DNA of 9,994 nucleotides. It comes from Neptuniibacter sp. (GTDB taxonomy: Bacteria > Pseudomonadota > Gammaproteobacteria > Pseudomonadales > Balneatricaceae). Numbering within the stretch: the stretch's first letter is position 1; every line of letters starts with the position of its first letter. The notes beneath the pieces were generated by a model. That model was not told the DNA's origin and ran no database searches. It saw only the letters and a program-made list of their open reading frames with translations. Location: positions 1 through 9,994 of the forward strand of contig JASBRM010000053.1 of the NCBI GenBank assembly GCA_030149405.1, in the 5' to 3' direction. Shown here one piece after another: positions 6,474-9,994 of the stretch. The translations under genes were made by a program, and so were the position numbers.

Positions 6474-7388
6474 ATGTGGTTTAAAAACCTGATTTTTTAT
6501 AGATTCACTGAACAATTCACCCACTCTCAGGAACAACTTCAGGAGAAACTTCAGGAACACGCCTTCAGTCCATGTAAAAGTCAGGAACTGAGCCGTTATG
6601 GCTGGAGCTCGCCATGTAAAACTCTGGAACAAGAACTTGTTCACGAAGTTCAAGGGTTCTTTATGATCTCCGCCTTCAAAGAGGAGAAAATTCTGCCCGG
6701 TTCAGTTGTTAAAGAGATGCTTAATGACAAAGTCAGTCAGATAGAGCACGAGCAAGCCCGAAAAGTTTATAAGAAAGAACGAGATCAGCTAAAAGATGAA
6801 ATCGTCCTGGACCTATTACCCCGGGCCTTCAGCAAATACCAAAAAACTTTCGCTCTGATTGCGCCTCAACAAGGCTGGTTAGTGGTAGATGCCTCCAGCC
6901 ATAAACGTGCTGAAGAATTGTTAAGTTTCCTCAGGGGCTCGTTAGGCAGCCTTCCTGTCGCACTTCCAGATGTACAACATTCGCCGTCTGCCATTATGTC
7001 TCACTGGCTGGAAAATCATGCCGAGATTCCACAACATTTTGAGATATTGGATGAGTGTGAACTAAGAGACAACTTAGTTGAAGGTGGCGTAATACGAATC
7101 AAAGGTCAGCAACTTGAAGATGATGAGTTTGTCGCGCATCTGGAAGCAGGTAAACGTGTTGTTAAGCTATCCGTAGAATGGGATGAACAACTCAAATTTG
7201 TGATTCAGGATGACCTCTCAATCAAGCGCCTGAAACTCACAGAGCAACTGCAGGAGCAACTTGCAGAAGAAAACAGCGAAGATGAAATCGCTGAATTTGA
7301 TACGAACATGGTGCAGATGGGGTTAGAGTTCACAAAACTATACCCACAACTCATTCAAGTATTTGGTGGCGAAGCAGACCGTCCTTAA
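6474..7388 (+). CDS. rdgC: Recombination-associated DNA-binding protein RdgC
   Basis: RdgC is a nucleoid-associated protein that forms a ring-like dimer around duplex DNA and limits RecA-driven recombination; it acts in the cytoplasm. The 304 residues fit the family (303 in E. coli). The N-terminus MWFKNLIFYRFT is characteristic, followed by FSPCKSQELSRYGW (31-44), the conserved KEEKILPGSVVKEMLNDKV stretch (69-87), the basic KVYKKERDQLKDE segment (97-109) and LLPRAFSKY (114-122). GGAG at 6461-6464 lies nine bases before the ATG. The 76-bp upstream gap has no convincing promoter or terminator, and the gene is not obviously functionally tied to the neighbours. The assignment is secure from the N-terminal and central signatures. 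Confidence 0.97.
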   Translation: MWFKNLIFYRFTEQFTHSQEQLQEKLQEHAFSPCKSQELSRYGWSSPCKTLEQELVHEVQGFFMISAFKEEKILPGSVVKEMLNDKVSQIEHEQARKVYKKERDQLKDEIVLDLLPRAFSKYQKTFALIAPQQGWLVVDASSHKRAEELLSFLRGSLGSLPVALPDVQHSPSAIMSHWLENHAEIPQHFEILDECELRDNLVEGGVIRIKGQQLEDDEFVAHLEAGKRVVKLSVEWDEQLKFVIQDDLSIKRLKLTEQLQEQLAEENSEDEIAEFDTNMVQMGLEFTKLYPQLIQVFGGEADRP

Positions 7389-7415
7389 CCTGGAAAATCA
7401 GAGGCCGCGGTACAA

Positions 7416-7445
7416 TTTACATGACTGTGCTAGACTTTGTAGAAA
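7416..7445 (+). promoter_or_regulatory. Weak candidate promoter for the GGDEF-EAL gene
   Basis: TTTACA at 7416-7421 (five of six matches to the -35 consensus) is followed after 18 bases by TAGAAA at 7440-7445 (four of six matches to the -10). It lies in the 85-bp gap after rdgC and about 30 bp before the GTG start. There is no terminator in this gap, so read-through from rdgC is also possible. The match is modest. Confidence 0.3.
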
Positions 7446-7473
7446 TCTGAAGTAGTAGATAGATGGGTGAGCT

Positions 7474-9783
7474 GTGCCAGAGAATAACGACAAATTTAGC
7501 AGAGTTCCCGGCGTATCATTTTCCAGGAGAAAAACTACTCTGATCACCCTCGCTCTTATCGCTGGAGTTTGGGTACTCGACCCGGGTATTGACGCGTTTT
7601 TTTTTAGTGATGATAGTTTTCTCGATGAGCTGCTAAGCCCTTCCGCTGAAGAAATCTATTTCCGTTCGGTGATGACTTTGGTCATCTGCCTGTCTTCTTT
7701 CCTATTTGATAAACAACTCAGCAAAATAATTCAGCAACACTACGCATTAGAACATCAAAAACAGCTCATTCAGAACATCATTGATTCAGAACCTGAGTGC
7801 GTTAAGACTGTAGCAAAGGATGGTACCTTGCTAGATATGAATCCGGCCGGGCTCAATATTGTTGAGGCCCCATCTATCACAGATGTCCGCTACGAATCTG
7901 TATACGATCTTATCGCTCCTGAAGACAGAGATGCTTATATCGAGTTCAATCACCGTATCTTCGACGGTGAAAAATTACAGATGCAATATGACGTCGTCGC
8001 TTTGAATGGCACACGTAAGCGTGTAGATAGCCATGCAGCCCCTCTATATGATGAACATGGCGACATTATTGCCCACCTTGCTATCACCCGGGATATCACT
8101 GAATTCCAGAAAAATCAGGAAGAACTGGCGAAATTTTCTCTAGCCGTTGAGCAATGTGCCAGCATGGTAATGATTACTAATCTTGAAGGGATTATTACCT
8201 ACGTTAATCCAAGGTTTAGTGAAGTCACCGGCTATACAAAAGAGGAATTTCTCGGTCACAACCCAAGTCTTCTGAGTTCCGGCAAACATCCAGATTCTTT
8301 TTATTCTGAACTCTGGGAACAAATAAACACGGGTTCCGAATGGCGCGGGCAGATTCAAAATAAATGTAAAAATGGTGAGCTCTATTGGGCATCTATAGTG
8401 ATCTCCCCTATTTCCGATGAAGCGGGTAATACCACACACTTCCTCTGTACTCAGGAAGATATTACAGCGTCCCATATGCTGACAGAAAAATTGGAATATC
8501 AGGCAAACCACTGCCTGTTAACCGGCTTGGTCAACCGTCATAACTTTGAACAGCAGTTAAAACAGATTCTGGATCAAGCAAAACAAGATCAAAGCGAACA
8601 TGCAATTGTCTTTACCGACATTGACCAGTTCAAACAGATCAATGATACCTGTGGTCACGCAGCAGGAGATCAGCTTCTCAGACAGATCAGCAACATTATC
8701 CAGAGCTGTGTTCGTCAAAACGATCTTGTATCACGACTGGGTGGTGACGAGTTTGCAGTGCTTATTCGCCACTGTGAAAAAGATAAAGCGGGCAAAGTTA
8801 TTGAACATATCCGCCGTACTGTTGAGGACTTTACTTTCCTTTGGGAAAACCAAAGTTTCAAAGTGACCATCAGTATTGGCTGGCTTACTCTGGATCAGTA
8901 TTCCCCTGAGTCAAGCGTAATTCTAAGCCAGGCTGATGCGTCCTGTTATATGGCGAAGGAACAGGGAAGAAACAGAATTCACCTGCACCATGAAAGTGGC
9001 GTTATTGAATCCAGAAAAGGAGAATACCAGTGGATTACAAAGATTCACGAAGGACTCGATAAACACAGATTTGAACTCTATGTTCAGAAAATTAAACCCC
9101 TTAAACCTGGGTTACCCTCCCACTACGAAGTCCTGCTCAGATATATAGATGAGAAAGGTAAAATCATCCCCCCAGGTGCTTTTCTCCCAAGTGCCGAAAG
9201 GTATGGAATATCTCCTAAGATTGATCGCTGGGTTGTATTACAAACATGCCACTTACTGACATCCGATCTTGTTGATACTGATATTTCACTCTCAGTAAAT
9301 TTGTCCGGTCTGTCGGTCAACGAACCAGACTTCCTAAGCTATATAAAAGACTGCCTCAGTGAGTTCTCAGTACCTTGTGAGCGAATCTGTTTTGAAATCA
9401 CCGAAACAGCCACCATTACAAATCTCGCTGAGGCGGTAAACTTCATTCATGAAATCAAAGCATTCGGCTGTAAATTTGCACTCGATGATTTTGGCAGTGG
9501 CCTTTCCTCTTTCGGCTACCTCAAAACTCTTCCGGTAGATTACGTAAAAATTGACGGTATCTTTGTCAAGAACATGACTGAAGACCCGATTGATCATGCT
9601 ATGGTGAAAAGCATTAACGAAATTGGGCAGTTGATGGGAAAACTCACGGTAGCCGAGTTTGTAGAAGACCAGAAATCAGAAGAACAGCTCAGAGGGTTTG
9701 GGGTAGACTATGCCCAAGGTTACGGTATAGCCCACCCAAAACCGATTTCAGAGTTAATATCTGAACTCAACCAAACTGGTTGA
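7474..9783 (+). CDS. Membrane-anchored PAS-PAS-GGDEF-EAL cyclic-di-GMP protein
   Basis: This 769-residue protein makes and/or degrades cyclic di-GMP at the inner membrane. Two N-terminal helices (about 21-38 and 64-79) flank a short periplasmic loop. PAS1 covers about 98-210 and PAS2 about 218-335. The GGDEF domain (about 345-505) has intact GGDEF at 423-427 and an inhibitory RxxD site (RQND, 414-417), so cyclase activity is plausible. The EAL domain (about 515-765) reads EVL at 552-554 and keeps the expected catalytic residues: Asn609, Glu641, Asp671-Asp672, Lys692, Glu728 and Gln748. Hydrolysis is therefore plausible too. The GTG start follows an in-frame stop at 7468 and a GGGTGA at 7465-7470 that is closer than usual; the next in-frame Met (67) would lose TM1. 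A run of nine Ts lies at codons 42-44. Confidence 0.95.
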   Translation: MPENNDKFSRVPGVSFSRRKTTLITLALIAGVWVLDPGIDAFFFSDDSFLDELLSPSAEEIYFRSVMTLVICLSSFLFDKQLSKIIQQHYALEHQKQLIQNIIDSEPECVKTVAKDGTLLDMNPAGLNIVEAPSITDVRYESVYDLIAPEDRDAYIEFNHRIFDGEKLQMQYDVVALNGTRKRVDSHAAPLYDEHGDIIAHLAITRDITEFQKNQEELAKFSLAVEQCASMVMITNLEGIITYVNPRFSEVTGYTKEEFLGHNPSLLSSGKHPDSFYSELWEQINTGSEWRGQIQNKCKNGELYWASIVISPISDEAGNTTHFLCTQEDITASHMLTEKLEYQANHCLLTGLVNRHNFEQQLKQILDQAKQDQSEHAIVFTDIDQFKQINDTCGHAAGDQLLRQISNIIQSCVRQNDLVSRLGGDEFAVLIRHCEKDKAGKVIEHIRRTVEDFTFLWENQSFKVTISIGWLTLDQYSPESSVILSQADASCYMAKEQGRNRIHLHHESGVIESRKGEYQWITKIHEGLDKHRFELYVQKIKPLKPGLPSHYEVLLRYIDEKGKIIPPGAFLPSAERYGISPKIDRWVVLQTCHLLTSDLVDTDISLSVNLSGLSVNEPDFLSYIKDCLSEFSVPCERICFEITETATITNLAEAVNFIHEIKAFGCKFALDDFGSGLSSFGYLKTLPVDYVKIDGIFVKNMTEDPIDHAMVKSINEIGQLMGKLTVAEFVEDQKSEEQLRGFGVDYAQGYGIAHPKPISELISELNQTG

Positions 9784-9791
9784 TATCAAAA

Positions 9792-9994
9792 TTACTCAGA
9801 ATCACCCACAGTCGTTAGGCCCAGGCTGGTCCATGCCTGCATACCACCACGGTAATACTTAATTTTTTCGGCAGGGTATCCCGCTTCCAGCATAGCTCTG
9901 ATCAAAGTCGGTGTCTGGCCACACCAGTAACCGTTACAGAACATTGCCAGAGTCTTGGCATTACTAAAATCATAGCTGCCATCTGCAGATAAGG
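9792..9994 (-). CDS. Rhodanese-like domain protein, C-terminal end (5' end outside window)
   Basis: The minus strand carries the last 66 codons of a gene that ends with TAA at 9794-9792. The fragment reads LAMFCNGYWCGQTPTLIRAM (residues 15-34 of the visible part), then YYRGGMQAW (46-54), which is the end of a rhodanese (sulfurtransferase) domain: the active-site loop followed by the final RGG-x-xxW helix. The likely catalytic cysteine is Cys19 (bases 9936-9938), with a second cysteine at 24 (9921-9923) in the same loop. The gene is convergent with the GGDEF-EAL gene, with 8 bp between stops. What precedes the domain, and whether the protein is exported, lies outside the window. Confidence 0.85.
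   Translation of the reverse strand, partial: LSADGSYDFSNAKTLAMFCNGYWCGQTPTLIRAMLEAGYPAEKIKYYRGGMQAWTSLGLTTVGDSE

Noticed and set aside
8140..8511. 123-codon minus-strand open frame inside the GGDEF-EAL gene
   Set aside because: It lies wholly antisense to a conserved PAS domain, has no ribosome site of note and no recognisable protein motif.
9780..9789. TTGATATCAA as an Anr site near the convergent ends
   Set aside because: It has both half-site sequences but no four-base spacer, and lies at gene ends where no promoter is expected.

Overview
The window looks like a piece of chromosome from a marine gammaproteobacterium, probably of the Oceanospirillales/Pseudomonadales type. This is inferred from protein style, moderate GC content and gene order; no marker gene fixes the genus. 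The order ccoI-ccoS-TauE/SafE-hemN-anr-apt is, from memory, that of the anr region of Pseudomonas aeruginosa, so the left half is a conserved core block for microaerobic and anaerobic respiration. No mobile element, integrase, CRISPR array, rRNA or tRNA was seen.

Left block (1-4262, + strand): the 3' part of ccoI (copper-exporting P-type ATPase for cbb3 oxidase assembly), ccoS (small membrane maturation factor), a TauE/SafE-type membrane protein that overlaps ccoS by 8 bp, hemN (oxygen-independent coproporphyrinogen III oxidase, GTG start), and anr (an FNR-type Fe-S oxygen sensor with all four cluster cysteines). A strong hairpin terminator closes the block. The gene set supplies copper, assembly factors and heme for cbb3 oxidase, plus the regulator expected to switch it on.

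Middle block (4263-6397, + strand): apt (adenine phosphoribosyltransferase), then two exported proteins, an alpha/beta hydrolase and a thioredoxin-fold protein with a CSYC site, only 8 bp apart. A near-consensus FNR/ANR box lies 24 bp upstream of apt. A 67-bp imperfect dyad, whose right arm runs into the hydrolase Shine-Dalgarno, separates apt from the hydrolase.

Right block (6398-9994): rdgC (recombination-associated DNA-binding protein), then a 769-residue membrane-anchored PAS-PAS-GGDEF-EAL protein that appears catalytically intact in both output domains, then the 3' end of a convergent rhodanese-like gene on the minus strand.

The annotated genes are mostly of known families. I do not see a clearly new multi-gene defence or mobile system. 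The least explained signals are the dyads in the gaps before hemN, anr and the hydrolase, the ANR-like box before apt, and the exported hydrolase/thioredoxin pair, in which the hydrolase has exactly two cysteines in its predicted mature form.
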